From Rubrivivax sp. (GTDB taxonomy: Bacteria; Pseudomonadota; Gammaproteobacteria; Burkholderiales; Burkholderiaceae_C): DNA of 64,000 nucleotides. The stretch lies in assembly GCA_027485165.1 (NCBI GenBank), contig JAIXRN010000074.1:62001-126000 (forward strand), written 5' to 3'. Below are positions 43,890 through 53,692 of the stretch, piece by piece (the stretch's first letter is position 1; each line of letters begins with the position of its first letter). Below the pieces are notes generated by a model, which did no database searches, was not told where the DNA came from, and saw nothing but the letters and a program-made list of their open reading frames with translations. The position numbers and the translations under genes are program-made.

Positions 43890-43898
43890 TGAGATAAT
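43890..43898 (+). promoter_or_regulatory. Extended -10 promoter candidate immediately before map
   Basis: TGaGATAAT fits an extended -10 element, and the transcription start would fall about seven bases later, on or next to the map ATG. No -35 match and no ribosome binding site are visible. If used, it would give a leaderless mRNA. Confidence 0.35.
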
Positions 43899-43904
43899 CA
43901 CGAG

Positions 43905-44807
43905 ATGGCTATACAGATCAAGTCTGCCGCAGACATCGAGGGCATGCGCCTGGCCGGACGCCTGGCGTCCGAAGTGCTGGACATGCTGACCCCGCATGTG
44001 CGCCCAGGTGTCACCACCAAGGACATCGACCGCCTGGCACACGACTACATGGTCGACGTGCAGCGCGGCATACCGGCCACGCTGGGCTACCAGCCACCGG
44101 GCTACCCCGCATACCCGGCCTCGCTGTGCACCAGCCTGAATGACGTGGTGTGCCATGGCATCCCCGACGACCGGCCGCTGAAGAACGGCGACATCATCAA
44201 CATCGACGTCACCGTCATCAAAGACGGCTGGCATGGCGACAACAGCCGCATGTTCGTCGTCGGCGAAGGGACCATCGCCGCGCGGCGGCTGTGCCAGATC
44301 ACCTTCGATGCCATGTGGAAGGGCATCGTCAAGGTCAAGCCGGGCGCACGGCTGGGCGACATCGGCCACGCCATCCAGACCTTTGCAGAAAACGCTGGCT
44401 ACAGCGTGGTGCGTGAATTCTGCGGCCACGGCGTGGGCGCGAAGTTCCACGAAGAACCGCAGGTGCTGCACTACGGCCGCCCGGGCACGCTGGAAACGCT
44501 GGAACCAGGGATGATCTTCACCATCGAGCCGATGATCAACGCCGGCAAGCGCGACATCAAGGAAGACCGCAAGGGCGCCCGCCCCTACGACGGCTGGACC
44601 ATCGTCACGCGCGACCGTTCTCTGTCGGCCCAGTGGGAACACAGCGTGCTGGTCACCGACACCGGCTACGAAGTGCTGACGGTGTCGGCCGGCAGCCCTG
44701 AAGCACCCGAATTCGCCACCGCTGGCTACGGGCCGCGGGTAGGCCGCGCACCAGCGCTGACGCTGCAGGCCCCGGTGCCGCACAGCCCCGCACTGGCCAC
44801 CACCTGA
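43905..44807 (+). CDS. map: Methionine aminopeptidase, type I
   Basis: Removes N-terminal methionine from new proteins. The first 255 of 300 residues are the standard type I enzyme: GYPAYPASLCTSLNDVVCHGIP, NIDVTVIKDGWHGDNSRMF with two Asp ligands, GHGVGAKFHEEPQ with the His ligand, MIFTIEPMIN with a Glu ligand, and WEHSVLVTDTGYEVLT with the last Glu. The remaining 45 residues are an Ala/Pro/Gly-rich tail not present in the E. coli enzyme. It leads a plus-strand operon with glnD, starting five bases before glnD. The peptide deformylase needed upstream of it in the pathway is also in the window. Confidence 0.95.
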   Translation: MAIQIKSAADIEGMRLAGRLASEVLDMLTPHVRPGVTTKDIDRLAHDYMVDVQRGIPATLGYQPPGYPAYPASLCTSLNDVVCHGIPDDRPLKNGDIINIDVTVIKDGWHGDNSRMFVVGEGTIAARRLCQITFDAMWKGIVKVKPGARLGDIGHAIQTFAENAGYSVVREFCGHGVGAKFHEEPQVLHYGRPGTLETLEPGMIFTIEPMINAGKRDIKEDRKGARPYDGWTIVTRDRSLSAQWEHSVLVTDTGYEVLTVSAGSPEAPEFATAGYGPRVGRAPALTLQAPVPHSPALATT

Positions 44808-44812
44808 AAGCC

Positions 44813-47584
44813 ATGGCCGCAGAGCAGCCGGCCGCTGGCGGGGCGCCGGACTCTTCGGCGCCCGGGGCCCCCTTGCCTGGCGACATGCCAGGCCCGGCTG
44901 CAGTGGCCTTCGCAGATGCCGCGCCGGGCTCACTGGCCGAACTGCGGGCGCAGTTCCGCGCTGGCAAGGCCGCCTTGCTGGCCCATTTCGCCGCGGCTCG
45001 CCCCACCGCGCCGGCCGCCACGCGGCTGCTGCGCGGGCTGGTGCGGCATGTCGATGCCACGCTGGCCGCCGCCTGGGCGCTGGCCAAGATGCCGCCTGAC
45101 GCCACCCTGGTGGCCGCGGGCGGCTACGGCCGCGGCGAGCTGTTTCCCTATTCCGACGTCGACGTGCTGGTGCTGCTGCCCGGCGAGGTCAAGGCCGCCA
45201 GCCCGGCCGCTGCCGGCGCGGCCCGCCGCGGCAGCCCCGGCACACCGGGCGAAGCCTTGCGCAGCGCGATCGAGCGCTTCGTCACCGCCTGCTGGGACAT
45301 CGGGCTGGAAATTGGCTCTTCGGTGCGCAGCGTGCAGGAATGCCTGGACGAGTCGCAGCGCGACGTCACCGTGCAGACCGCCCTGCTGGAAGCGCGGCGA
45401 GTGTGTGGCGCGCAGCGCTTGTTCAAGCAGCTGCGCGACAGCCAGGCGCGCGCCATGGACGCGCGCGCCTTCCTGCGCGCCAAGACGCTGGAAATGCAGC
45501 AGCGCCACACCAAGTTCGAGGGCACGCCCTACGCGCTGGAACCGAACTGCAAGGAAAGCCCGGGCGGCCTGCGCGACCTGCAGGTGGTGATCTGGGTGGC
45601 GCGGGCGGCAGGGCTGGGTCGCACCTGGTCTGAGCTGGCGGCCAAGGGCCTGATCACACCCTTCGAAGCCAGCCAGCTGGCCAAGCACGAAGGCACGCTG
45701 AAGCTCATCCGTGCGCGGCTGCACGCCGTGGCCGGGCGGCGGGAAGACCGTCTGGTGTTCGACCTGCAGACCGCCGTGGCCGAGGGCTTCGGCTACAAGG
45801 CCAGCAAGGAACAGCGCAGCAGCGAAGTGCTGATGCACCGCTACTACTGGGCTGCCAAGGCGGTGACGCAGCTCAACCAGATCCTGATGCTGAACATCGA
45901 AGAACGTGTCACCGAGAGCGAAGCCGTGCCCATGCGCCCGATCACAGCGCGCTTCTTCGACCGCGCGGGCATGCTGGAAGTGGCCAGCGACGACCTGTAC
46001 CTGCAGAACCCGCACGCCATCCTCGAGACCTTCCTGGTCTACCAGCAGACGCCCGGGCTGTCTGGCCTGTCGGCACGCACGTTGCGCGCCCTGTACAACG
46101 CCCGCAACGTGATGGGGGCGGATTTCCGCCGCGACCCCATCAACCGCGAGCTGTTCATCGACATCCTGCGGCAAAAGACCGGCACCACGCACGTGATGCG
46201 GCTGATGAACCAGACCAGCGTGCTGGGCCGCTACCTGTGGGTGTTCCGCCGCATTGTGGGCCGCATGCAGCACGACCTGTTCCATGTCTACACCGTGGAC
46301 CAGCACATCCTGATGGTGGTGCGCAACGTGCGCCGCTTTTTCATCCCCGAACACGCGCACGAATATCCGTTCTGCAGCCAGCTGGCGGCGCAGTGGGCCG
46401 AGCCCTGGCTGCTGTACATCGCGGCCATCTTCCACGACGTGGCCAAGGGCCGCGGTGGCGACCATTCGGAACTGGGCGCGGTGGAAGCGCGCCGGTTCTG
46501 CCGCGACCACGGCCTGTCGCGCGACGACACGCAGCTGATCGAATTCCTGGTGCTGCAGCACCTGACGATGAGCCGCATCGCGCAGAAGGAAGACCTGTCA
46601 GACCCCGACGTCATCCAGCGCTTTGCGCAACTGGTGGGCACGCCGCGGCGGCTGACGGCGCTGTACCTGCTGACGGTGGCCGACATCCGCGGCACCAGCC
46701 CGCGGGTGTGGAACGCCTGGAAGGCCAAGCTGCTGGAAGACCTGTTCCGCTACACCTTGCGTGCGCTGGGCGGCGCCCAGCCAGACCGCGAGACCGAGAT
46801 CGAAGCCCGCAAGCAGGAAGCGCGGCAAAACCTGGCCCTGCACTCGGCCCTGCCCGGCACCGAGGAACCGCTGTGGCAGACGCTGGAGGTGAGCTACTTT
46901 GCCCGCCACGACGCGGCCGACATCGCCTGGCACGCGCGTTCGCTGTGGCGCCATGTGGCCACTACGGTGCCGATCGTGCGGGCGCGGCCTTCATCGGTGG
47001 GCGACGGGCTGCAGGTGCTGGTCTACGCCCCCGACCGGCCCGACCTGTTCGCGCGCATCTGCGGCTACTTCGACAGCGCCGGCTTCAGCATCCAGGACGC
47101 GAAGATCCACACCACGCGCGCCGGCTTCGCGCTGGACACCTTCCAGGTCATCAGCCTGGTGGGCGGCGGCCTGGCCGGGCATGTCAACCAGCGCGACCTG
47201 CCTTACCGCGACCTGGTGTCGCTGGTGGAAACGCAGGCCGCCCTGGCCCTGGCCAGCGACGGCCCGCTGCCCGAACCGCAACGCCGCCGGGTGTCGCGCC
47301 GCGTGAAAAGTTTCCCAGTCACGCCGCGCGTGTCGCTGAGCCCGGACGAACGCGCCCAGCGCTGGCTGCTGACGGTGTCGGCCAGCGACCGGTCGGGCCT
47401 GCTGTACGACGTGGCCCGTGTGCTGGCACGCTACCAGGTCAACCTGCAGCTGGCCAAGGTCAGCACGCTGGGCGAACGGGTGGAAGACACCTTCCTGGTC
47501 GACGGCGCAGCGCTGCAGCAAAGCCGCGCGCAGCTGAAGATCGAAAGCGAACTGCTGGACGCCGTGGCGGCGCCGGCGTCCTGA
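44813..47584 (+). CDS. glnD: Bifunctional [protein-PII] uridylyltransferase / uridylyl-removing enzyme GlnD
   Basis: Senses glutamine and adds or removes UMP on PII proteins, controlling nitrogen assimilation. The 923-residue protein contains the nucleotidyltransferase motif AAGGYGRGELFPYSDVDVLV (about 101-120) and a GlnD-type helical domain. An HD domain has the metal motif IFHDVAKGRGGDHSELG (about 541-557), and two C-terminal ACT domains follow (VLVYAPDRPDLFARICGYFD and LLTVSASDRSGLLYDVARVL). Everything needed for both activities is there. It starts five bases after map; its first 40 residues are a low-complexity Ala/Pro lead, so an internal start is possible. Confidence 0.96.
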   Translation: MAAEQPAAGGAPDSSAPGAPLPGDMPGPAAVAFADAAPGSLAELRAQFRAGKAALLAHFAAARPTAPAATRLLRGLVRHVDATLAAAWALAKMPPDATLVAAGGYGRGELFPYSDVDVLVLLPGEVKAASPAAAGAARRGSPGTPGEALRSAIERFVTACWDIGLEIGSSVRSVQECLDESQRDVTVQTALLEARRVCGAQRLFKQLRDSQARAMDARAFLRAKTLEMQQRHTKFEGTPYALEPNCKESPGGLRDLQVVIWVARAAGLGRTWSELAAKGLITPFEASQLAKHEGTLKLIRARLHAVAGRREDRLVFDLQTAVAEGFGYKASKEQRSSEVLMHRYYWAAKAVTQLNQILMLNIEERVTESEAVPMRPITARFFDRAGMLEVASDDLYLQNPHAILETFLVYQQTPGLSGLSARTLRALYNARNVMGADFRRDPINRELFIDILRQKTGTTHVMRLMNQTSVLGRYLWVFRRIVGRMQHDLFHVYTVDQHILMVVRNVRRFFIPEHAHEYPFCSQLAAQWAEPWLLYIAAIFHDVAKGRGGDHSELGAVEARRFCRDHGLSRDDTQLIEFLVLQHLTMSRIAQKEDLSDPDVIQRFAQLVGTPRRLTALYLLTVADIRGTSPRVWNAWKAKLLEDLFRYTLRALGGAQPDRETEIEARKQEARQNLALHSALPGTEEPLWQTLEVSYFARHDAADIAWHARSLWRHVATTVPIVRARPSSVGDGLQVLVYAPDRPDLFARICGYFDSAGFSIQDAKIHTTRAGFALDTFQVISLVGGGLAGHVNQRDLPYRDLVSLVETQAALALASDGPLPEPQRRRVSRRVKSFPVTPRVSLSPDERAQRWLLTVSASDRSGLLYDVARVLARYQVNLQLAKVSTLGERVEDTFLVDGAALQQSRAQLKIESELLDAVAAPAS

Positions 47585-47599
47585 CACGGCCCGCTGCCC

Positions 47600-48742
47600 A
47601 TGGCCCTGCGCATGATCCCCGCCCCCCAGGCCATCGCCCGGCTGGCTGAGTTCGACACCATCATCGACGCCCGTAGCGAAAGCGAATACGCCGAAGACCG
47701 CCTGCCCGGGGCCGTGAACTGGCCGACGCTGAACGACGCCGAACGCGCCCTGGTGGGCACACAGTACAAGCAGGTGTCGGCTTTTGATGCGCGCAAGCAG
47801 GGCGCGGTGCTGGCGGCCCGCAACATCGCCACCCATGTGGAACGCGAAGCGGCACGGCTGCCGCAAAGCTGGCGCCCGCTGGTGTACTGCTGGCGTGGCG
47901 GGCAGCGTTCCGGCGCACTGGGCACGGTGCTGGGGGCGATCGGCTTCACGGTGCAGGTGCTGGAAGGCGGCTACCGCGAATTCCGCCGCGCCGTGCTGGC
48001 CGACCTGGACACCCTGCCCCTGGGCCTGGACTTCCGCGTGTTGTGCGGGCGCACCGGCTCGGCCAAGAGCCGCCTGCTGCAGCAGCTGGCCGCAGCCGGC
48101 GCGCAAGTGCTGGACCTGGAAGCCCTGGCCGCGCACCGCGGTTCGGTGCTGGGCCCGCTGCCCGGGCAGCCGCAGCCCAGCCAGAAGGCTTTCGAGACCG
48201 CCGTCTGGCAGGCGCTGCGCGCCCTGCGCCCGGGCCAGCCGGTCTATGCAGAAAGCGAAAGCCGCACCATCGGCCGCCTGCGCGTGCCCGAGGTGTTGAT
48301 GGAACGCCTGCGCGCCGCGCCCTGCATCGAGGTACAGATGAGCGTGGCCGCGCGGGTGCAGTTCCTGCTGGGCGACTACGCGCACTTCCTGGCCGACAGC
48401 AGCAGCTTCTGCGAACGCCTGAACGCCCTGCGCCAGGTGCAAGGTCACGCCACCATCGACGCCTGGCAGGCGCAGGCGCAGGCGGGCGACTGGCCAGGGG
48501 TGGTGGAACAGCTGCTGACGCAGCACTACGACCCGGTCTATGCCCGGTCCACCGCGCGCAATTACCAGGGCTTTGGCCAGGCGCTGGCGCTGGCCCTGCC
48601 CGGGGCAGAACCCGCGCAGCTGCAGGCCGCAGCCCTGGCGCTGCTGCAAGCGCAAGGCGGCGACAGTGCGCCAGCCCTGCCGGTGCCGCGGTCAGCGCCC
48701 CTGACTGGCCAGGCCGAAGCAGCGCATGCCGCCCAGCCCTGA
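47600..48742 (+). CDS. mnmH: tRNA 2-selenouridine / geranyl-2-thiouridine synthase MnmH (SelU)
   Basis: Replaces sulfur by selenium at the wobble 2-thiouridine of some tRNAs, and in E. coli can also geranylate it. The 380-residue protein has an N-terminal rhodanese domain (IIDARSESEYAEDRLPGAVN) with the catalytic Cys97 in LVYCWRGGQRSGA, and a P-loop domain with GRTGSAKS at about 150-157. Selenium transfer needs selenophosphate from SelD, whose gene is not in the window. It is 15 bases after glnD, and the next gene starts 17 bases before its stop, so the group is probably one operon. Confidence 0.93.
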   Translation: MALRMIPAPQAIARLAEFDTIIDARSESEYAEDRLPGAVNWPTLNDAERALVGTQYKQVSAFDARKQGAVLAARNIATHVEREAARLPQSWRPLVYCWRGGQRSGALGTVLGAIGFTVQVLEGGYREFRRAVLADLDTLPLGLDFRVLCGRTGSAKSRLLQQLAAAGAQVLDLEALAAHRGSVLGPLPGQPQPSQKAFETAVWQALRALRPGQPVYAESESRTIGRLRVPEVLMERLRAAPCIEVQMSVAARVQFLLGDYAHFLADSSSFCERLNALRQVQGHATIDAWQAQAQAGDWPGVVEQLLTQHYDPVYARSTARNYQGFGQALALALPGAEPAQLQAAALALLQAQGGDSAPALPVPRSAPLTGQAEAAHAAQP

Positions 48743-49481
48743 AGCCACTGCACCCCAGGCCCGCAGCGTCAGCCTGGGGCAGCCGCTAGTCTGGCTGCGC
48801 CGCGGTTGGGCCGACCTGCTGGCCTGCCCCGTGCCGGGCCTGCTGCACGGGCTGGCTGCAGCCGCTTTCGGCTGGGCGGTGCTGCTGCTCGCGCATGAAG
48901 ACTTCTGGATCATGGCCGGCGCCTTCAGCGGCTTTCTCATCGTCGCACCCATCGTCGCCACGGGGCTTTACGCCGTCAGCCGCGGGCTGGCCCAGGGCCG
49001 GCGCATGGGCATGGTCGACGTGCTGGCGGTCTGGCGTTCGCAGGACCCGCGGCTGATGCACTTCGGGCTGCTGCTGGGCCTGGCCGGCACCGGCTGGGTG
49101 ATGACGTCGGCGGCCATGGTGACCAGCTTTGCCGACCTGCCGGTGCATCGACCCCTGGACTTCCTGCGCCATGTGGTGCTGGACGACAAGGGCTGGGTGT
49201 TCGAGGCCTGGCTGATGCTGGGCGGGGTGCTGGCCGCGCCGGTGTTCGCGTCCAGCGTGGTGGCCATGCCGCTGCTGCTGGACCGGCCTGTCAGCGTGCT
49301 GACCGCTGTGCTGACCAGCTGGCGCGCGGTGCTGGCGTCGCCCGCGCCGCTGGCACTGTGGGCGGCTTTGCTGTGGGCCATCACTGGCCTGGGCATGCTG
49401 ACGGGCCTGTTGGGCCTGGTGGTGGTGGTGCCCTGGCTGGCGCATGCCAGCTGGCACGCCTACCGCGACCTGGTCGACTGA
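48726..49481 (+). CDS. DUF2189 integral membrane protein
   Basis: A 251-residue protein with about six transmembrane helices, for example GLAAAAFGWAVLLLAHEDFWIMAGAFSGFLIVAP and LGLLLGLAGTGWVMTSAAM, matching the DUF2189 family. Conserved family features include the RRGWADL start and ALTSWRAV-like repeats (VLTSWRAVLASP). The function is unknown. The first 20 residues are a Pro-rich cytoplasmic lead. It overlaps mnmH by 17 bases and the DUF2788 gene by one base, suggesting coupling with the latter. Confidence 0.82.
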   Translation: MPPSPEATAPQARSVSLGQPLVWLRRGWADLLACPVPGLLHGLAAAAFGWAVLLLAHEDFWIMAGAFSGFLIVAPIVATGLYAVSRGLAQGRRMGMVDVLAVWRSQDPRLMHFGLLLGLAGTGWVMTSAAMVTSFADLPVHRPLDFLRHVVLDDKGWVFEAWLMLGGVLAAPVFASSVVAMPLLLDRPVSVLTAVLTSWRAVLASPAPLALWAALLWAITGLGMLTGLLGLVVVVPWLAHASWHAYRDLVD

Positions 49482-49693
49482 TGTTCGGCTACACGGAAGA
49501 GCAGATCGCGAGCTTCGGCCTGACGTTCGGCGTCAGCGCCTTCATGCTCTACATGGCCTTCATCATCTGGCGCCTGGCGCGCGATTCGAAAGCCGGGCGG
49601 CTGGGCACTTTCGTGTTGTTCCTGGCGCTGGGCTTCGGCCTGCTGGGCTTCGTTGCCAAGGGCATCATCAAGCTGGTGCTGGCGGGCACCTGA
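49481..49693 (+). CDS. DUF2788 small membrane protein
   Basis: A 70-residue protein with two transmembrane helices (LTFGVSAFMLYMAFIIWRLA and GTFVLFLALGFGLLGFVAKGIIKL) and a short basic loop RDSKAGR between them. It fits DUF2788, a small family of unknown function in Burkholderiales. The ORF track starts 41 codons earlier inside the DUF2189 gene; ATG at 49481 shares its first base with the DUF2189 stop (TGATG). It ends the map-glnD operon, convergent with phaB. Confidence 0.85.
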   Translation: MFGYTEEQIASFGLTFGVSAFMLYMAFIIWRLARDSKAGRLGTFVLFLALGFGLLGFVAKGIIKLVLAGT

Positions 49694-49713
49694 AGGCGCC
49701 CGCCAAGACCCGA

Positions 49714-50451
49714 TCAGCCCATGTGCATGCCGCCGTTGCAGCTGAAGTCGGCGCCGGTGGAAAAGCCCGAGTCTTCACTGGCCAGCCAGGCGACGATGGA
49801 GCCGATCTCTTCCGGTGTGCCCAGCCGTTTGACGGGAATGGTGGCGACGATCTTTTCCAGCACTTCCGGCTTGATGGCGCGGACCATGTCGGTGCCGATG
49901 TAGCCCGGGCTCACGGTGTTCACGGTCACGCCCTTGCTGGCCACTTCCTGCGCCAGGGCCATGGTGAAGCCGTGCATGCCGGCCTTGGCGGCGCTGTAGT
50001 TGGTCTGCCCGGCCTGGCCCTTTTCGCCGTTGACCGAACTGATCTGGACAATGCGCCCCCAGCCCTTTTCCACCATGCCCGGCACCACCTGCTTGGTGAC
50101 GTTGAACATGCGGTTCAGGTTGGTGTCGATGACGGCCTTCCAGTCGTCGGGCGTCATCTTCAGGAACATGCGGTCGCGCGTGATGCCGGCGTTGTTCACC
50201 AGCACGTCGATGCTGCCGTGTTCGGCCGTGGCCTTCGAAAAGGCGTCGACCGTGCTCTGCCAGTCGGCGACATTGCCCACGCTGGCGTAGAAGGTGTAGC
50301 CCAGGGCCTTCTGCTCGTCCAGCCACTTCGCGTAGTCGCGGCTGGGGCCGCAGCCGGCGATGACCTTGAAGCCTTCCTTGTGCAGGCGCTGGCAGATGGC
50401 GGTGCCGATGCCGCCCATGCCGCCGGTCACGTACGCTACTTTTTGGGCCAT
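49714..50451 (-). CDS. phaB: Acetoacetyl-CoA reductase PhaB
   Basis: NADPH-dependent short-chain dehydrogenase that makes (R)-3-hydroxybutyryl-CoA for polyhydroxybutyrate synthesis. The 245-residue protein has the TGGMGGIGTA cofactor loop, NNAGITRD, the catalytic ISSVNG Ser and the YSAAK motif. It also has PhaB-specific stretches such as FYASVGNVADW and GQTNYSAAKAGMHGF. A good AGGAGA site lies eight bases before the ATG. It is the last gene of the phaC-phaA-phaB set, 37 bases after phaA. Confidence 0.97.
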   Translation of the reverse strand: MAQKVAYVTGGMGGIGTAICQRLHKEGFKVIAGCGPSRDYAKWLDEQKALGYTFYASVGNVADWQSTVDAFSKATAEHGSIDVLVNNAGITRDRMFLKMTPDDWKAVIDTNLNRMFNVTKQVVPGMVEKGWGRIVQISSVNGEKGQAGQTNYSAAKAGMHGFTMALAQEVASKGVTVNTVSPGYIGTDMVRAIKPEVLEKIVATIPVKRLGTPEEIGSIVAWLASEDSGFSTGADFSCNGGMHMG

Positions 50452-50488
50452 GGTGTTCTCTCCTGAATGAAGTGTGTGGTGGGGATTC

Positions 50489-51670
50489 TCAGCGTTCGAC
50501 GGTCAGGGCGACACCCATGCCACCACCTATGCACAGGCTGGCGATACCCTTCTTGGCGTCGCGCCGGACCATCTCGTGCAGCAGCGTCACCAGGATACGG
50601 CAGCCGCTGGCGCCGATCGGGTGGCCGATGGCGATGGCGCCACCGTTGACGTTGACCTTGCTCGTGTCCCAGCCCATTTCCTGGTGCACGGCGCAGGCCT
50701 GGGCGGCAAAGGCTTCGTTGATTTCCAGCAGGTCCAGGTCTTGCGGCTTCCAGCCCGCGCGTTCCAGCGCGCGGCGCGCGGCCGGCACCGGGCCCATGCC
50801 CATGATCTTCGGGTCCAGCCCGGCGCTGGCGTAGCTAGCAATGCGCGCCAGCGGGGTCAGGCCCAGGGCGCGGGCCTTGGCGGCCGTCATCACCACCACA
50901 CCGGCAGCGCCGTCGTTCAGGCCGCTGGCGTTGCCGGCCGTCACGCTGCCGGTCTTGTCGAAAGCCGGGCGCAGACCAGCCAGGGCTTCGGCGCTGGTCT
51001 TCTTGTTGATGAACTCGTCAGCTGCGAAGACCACCGGGTCGCCCTTCTTCTGCGGGATGCTCACCGGCACGATCTCGTCCTTGAACCGCCCGGCTTCCTG
51101 CGCGGCGGCGGCCTTCTGCTGGCTGCCCAGGGCCAGCGCGTCCTGCGCTTCGCGCGTGATGCCGTATTGCTTGGCCACGTTTTCTGCCGTGGTGCCCATG
51201 TGGTACTGGTTGTAGACGTCCCAGAGGCCGTCGCTGATCATGCTGTCGATCATCTTCCAGTCGCCCATGCGCTGGCCGTCGCGGGAATTCATCAGCACGT
51301 GGGGCGACAGGCTCATGCTTTCCTGGCCGCCGGCGATGATGATGTCGCTGTCGCCGTCGCGGATGGCCTGGGCTGCCAGCATGACCGCCTTCAGGCCCGA
51401 GCCGCAGACTTTATTGATCGTCATGCCCGGCACAGCCTCGGGCAGACCAGCCTTGATCACGGCCTGGCGTGCCGGGTTCTGGCCCACGCCTGCGGTGAGC
51501 ACCTGGCCCAGGATGACTTCGCCGATCTGCCCGCCTTCCAGCCGTGCGCGTTCCAGCAAGGCCTTGATGACGGTGGCGCCCAGTTCAGACGCAGGCGTCT
51601 TGGCCAGGGTGCCGCCGAACTTGCCGACCGCGGTGCGGGCGGCGGCGACGATGACGATGTCGGTGCTCAT
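50489..51670 (-). CDS. phaA: Acetyl-CoA C-acetyltransferase PhaA (beta-ketothiolase)
   Basis: Condenses two acetyl-CoA to acetoacetyl-CoA, the first step of polyhydroxybutyrate synthesis. The 393-residue protein has all thiolase signatures: the acylated Cys in [13 protein letters not shown] (about 89), the GGQESMS segment, [18 protein letters not shown] with the catalytic His, and the second Cys in [12 protein letters not shown]. The ATG at 51670 follows GGAGATTTCC; the ORF track extends 74 codons into the phaC-phaA gap. It is 64 bases downstream of phaC. Confidence 0.96.
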   Translation of the reverse strand: MSTDIVIVAAARTAVGKFGGTLAKTPASELGATVIKALLERARLEGGQIGEVILGQVLTAGVGQNPARQAVIKAGLPEAVPGMTINKVCGSGLKAVMLAAQAIRDGDSDIIIAGGQESMSLSPHVLMNSRDGQRMGDWKMIDSMISDGLWDVYNQYHMGTTAENVAKQYGITREAQDALALGSQQKAAAAQEAGRFKDEIVPVSIPQKKGDPVVFAADEFINKKTSAEALAGLRPAFDKTGSVTAGNASGLNDGAAGVVVMTAAKARALGLTPLARIASYASAGLDPKIMGMGPVPAARRALERAGWKPQDLDLLEINEAFAAQACAVHQEMGWDTSKVNVNGGAIAIGHPIGASGCRILVTLLHEMVRRDAKKGIASLCIGGGMGVALTVER

Positions 51671-51734
51671 GGAAATCTCCTTCGTTGGAATGCAGTCGTG
51701 TGTGGGTGCGGGCCGGCCCTGGTCAACGGGCCGA

Positions 51735-53507
51735 TCAGGTGGCTTTTTCCTTGACGTAGCGGCCTGGTGCGGGTTCGATCGCGCGGTGCAGCCGGTTACC
51801 CGGCGCCTTGGGCGCGGGCACCAGCTTGCCGCCATGCGGGGCCAGCCATTCAGTCCACTGCGGCCACCAGCTGCCCGGCACTTCGGTGGCACCGGCCAGC
51901 CAGTCTTCGGCCTTGGCCGCCAGCTTGTCGTTCACCCAGTGGCTGCGCTTGCCCTTGGCCGGCGGGTTGATGACGCCGGCGATGTGGCCCGAAGCCCCCA
52001 GCACGAACTTCACGTTGGGCGCGCGCCCGGCGTTCTTCAGCAGCGGTACCGACGCGTAGGCGGCCGTCCACGGCACGATGTGGTCTTCGCGTGAGCCGTA
52101 GATGAAGGTCGGCAGCTGAATGGCCGACAGGTCCACCTTCTCGCCGCAGACCGTCAGCGCGCCGGGCTGCTTCAGTTCGTTCTGCAGGTAGGTGTGGCGC
52201 AGGTACCAGCAGTACATGGGCCCGGGCAGGTTCGTGCTGTCGCCGTTCCAGTACAGCAGGTCGAAGGGCGGCGGCGATTCGCCCTTCAGGTAGTTGCCCA
52301 CCACGTAGTTCCAGACCAGGTCGTTCGGGCGCAGAAAGCTGAAGGTGGTGGCCAGTTCCTGGCCCTTCAGCAACGCGGGGCCGGTGGGGGCATCGGGGCC
52401 CAGGGTCATCTCGCGCAGCTTCACCATGGCTTCGTCGATGAAGATGTCCAGGATGCCGGTGCTCTCGAAATCCAGCAGCGTGGTCAGCAGGGTCAGGCTT
52501 TGCGCAGGGCGTTCGCCACGGGCGGCCAGCACGGCCAGCGCGGTGGCCAGGATGGTGCCGCCGACGCAGAAGCCCAGGGTGTTGATCTTCTCGCTGCCGG
52601 TGATGGCCTGCACCGCGGCGATGGCGGCCAGCGGGCCCTGTTCGATGTAGTCGTCCCAGTCCAGGGCCTTCAAGCTGTCGTCGGGGTTGCGCCAGCTGAT
52701 GACGAAGGTGCGGTGGCCCTGCGCCACGGTGTGGCGGATCACGCTGTTGTCGGGCTGCAGGTCCAGGATGTAGTACTTGTTGATGCACGGCGGCACGAAC
52801 AGCATCGGGCGTTCGTGCACCCGCGGCGTGAGCGGCCGGTACTCGATCAGCTGGATGAGCGCGTTTTCGAACACCACCGCGCCTTCGGTGGTGGCGACGT
52901 TGCGGCCGACTTCGAACACCGTCTCGTCGGTCTGCGACACATGGCCCTTGCGGATGTCCTCCAGAAGGTGCTGCATGCCCAGGGCGATGCTTTCGCCCTT
53001 GGTTTCCACGGCCTTGTGTAGGGCCTCGGGGTTCAGCGGCAGGAAGTTGCTGGGGCTGGCGGCGTCCACCCACTGCTGCACGGCAAAGCGCACCCGGGCC
53101 TTGGTCTTCTCGTCGGTCTGCAGGCTGTCGGCCATCTGCATCAGCGTGCGGGCGTTCAGCAGGTACATCTGGGCCGTGAAAGCGGCCGCCGGGTTGCTGG
53201 CCCATTCGGTGGCGGCAAAGCGGCGGTCGCCGAGCCGCGGCAGGGCCGGCGCCTGGCCGTCTGCAGGCGGCTGCAGGCGCTGCAACGCGGCGTTCCAGGT
53301 CTCGGCCGCCTGCTGCAGGTAATCGGTCTGCAGCTGGGCCAGGCTGTCCAGGGGCAGCTGCACGGCCGGCAGGGCTGCACCTGGCAAGCCAGCCCCAGGC
53401 AAAGGTGCAGCACCCAGCAGGCTGCGCCACATTGCCCCCATCGTCTGCCCGATGGCGTCGGCAGGGTTCTGCGGCGCTGGCGCCGACGGGTTAGGCTTGC
53501 TGCTCAT
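51735..53507 (-). CDS. phaC: Class I polyhydroxyalkanoate synthase PhaC
   Basis: Polymerises (R)-3-hydroxyacyl-CoA into storage granules. The 590-residue length and single-subunit arrangement fit class I. The lipase-like box is GFCVGGT with catalytic Cys near 314, followed by the catalytic Asp in [11 protein letters not shown] and His in [13 protein letters not shown]. The N-terminal 100 residues, rich in Ala/Gln/Leu, are the usual variable granule-targeting region. An AGGAG site precedes the ATG. It leads phaC-phaA-phaB. The regulator phaR and a phasin gene, often close by, are not in the window. Confidence 0.97.
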   Translation of the reverse strand: MSSKPNPSAPAPQNPADAIGQTMGAMWRSLLGAAPLPGAGLPGAALPAVQLPLDSLAQLQTDYLQQAAETWNAALQRLQPPADGQAPALPRLGDRRFAATEWASNPAAAFTAQMYLLNARTLMQMADSLQTDEKTKARVRFAVQQWVDAASPSNFLPLNPEALHKAVETKGESIALGMQHLLEDIRKGHVSQTDETVFEVGRNVATTEGAVVFENALIQLIEYRPLTPRVHERPMLFVPPCINKYYILDLQPDNSVIRHTVAQGHRTFVISWRNPDDSLKALDWDDYIEQGPLAAIAAVQAITGSEKINTLGFCVGGTILATALAVLAARGERPAQSLTLLTTLLDFESTGILDIFIDEAMVKLREMTLGPDAPTGPALLKGQELATTFSFLRPNDLVWNYVVGNYLKGESPPPFDLLYWNGDSTNLPGPMYCWYLRHTYLQNELKQPGALTVCGEKVDLSAIQLPTFIYGSREDHIVPWTAAYASVPLLKNAGRAPNVKFVLGASGHIAGVINPPAKGKRSHWVNDKLAAKAEDWLAGATEVPGSWWPQWTEWLAPHGGKLVPAPKAPGNRLHRAIEPAPGRYVKEKAT

Positions 53508-53692
53508 CTGCTGTGTCTCCTGTGTCTTTGCGCTGCCGTCTGCCGGAGCAGGTCTGCTGGCAGCGGCCCCGATCGTCGCCGGGTTTCAGGGCAAGCCCCG
53601 TCAGGAGTTGTACGACCCCAGGCTTACCTTGGCATGACGTACCGGGCCTCGCGCCGGCCACCCCAACCCCGCCACCACCCCCTGAGAACCCC

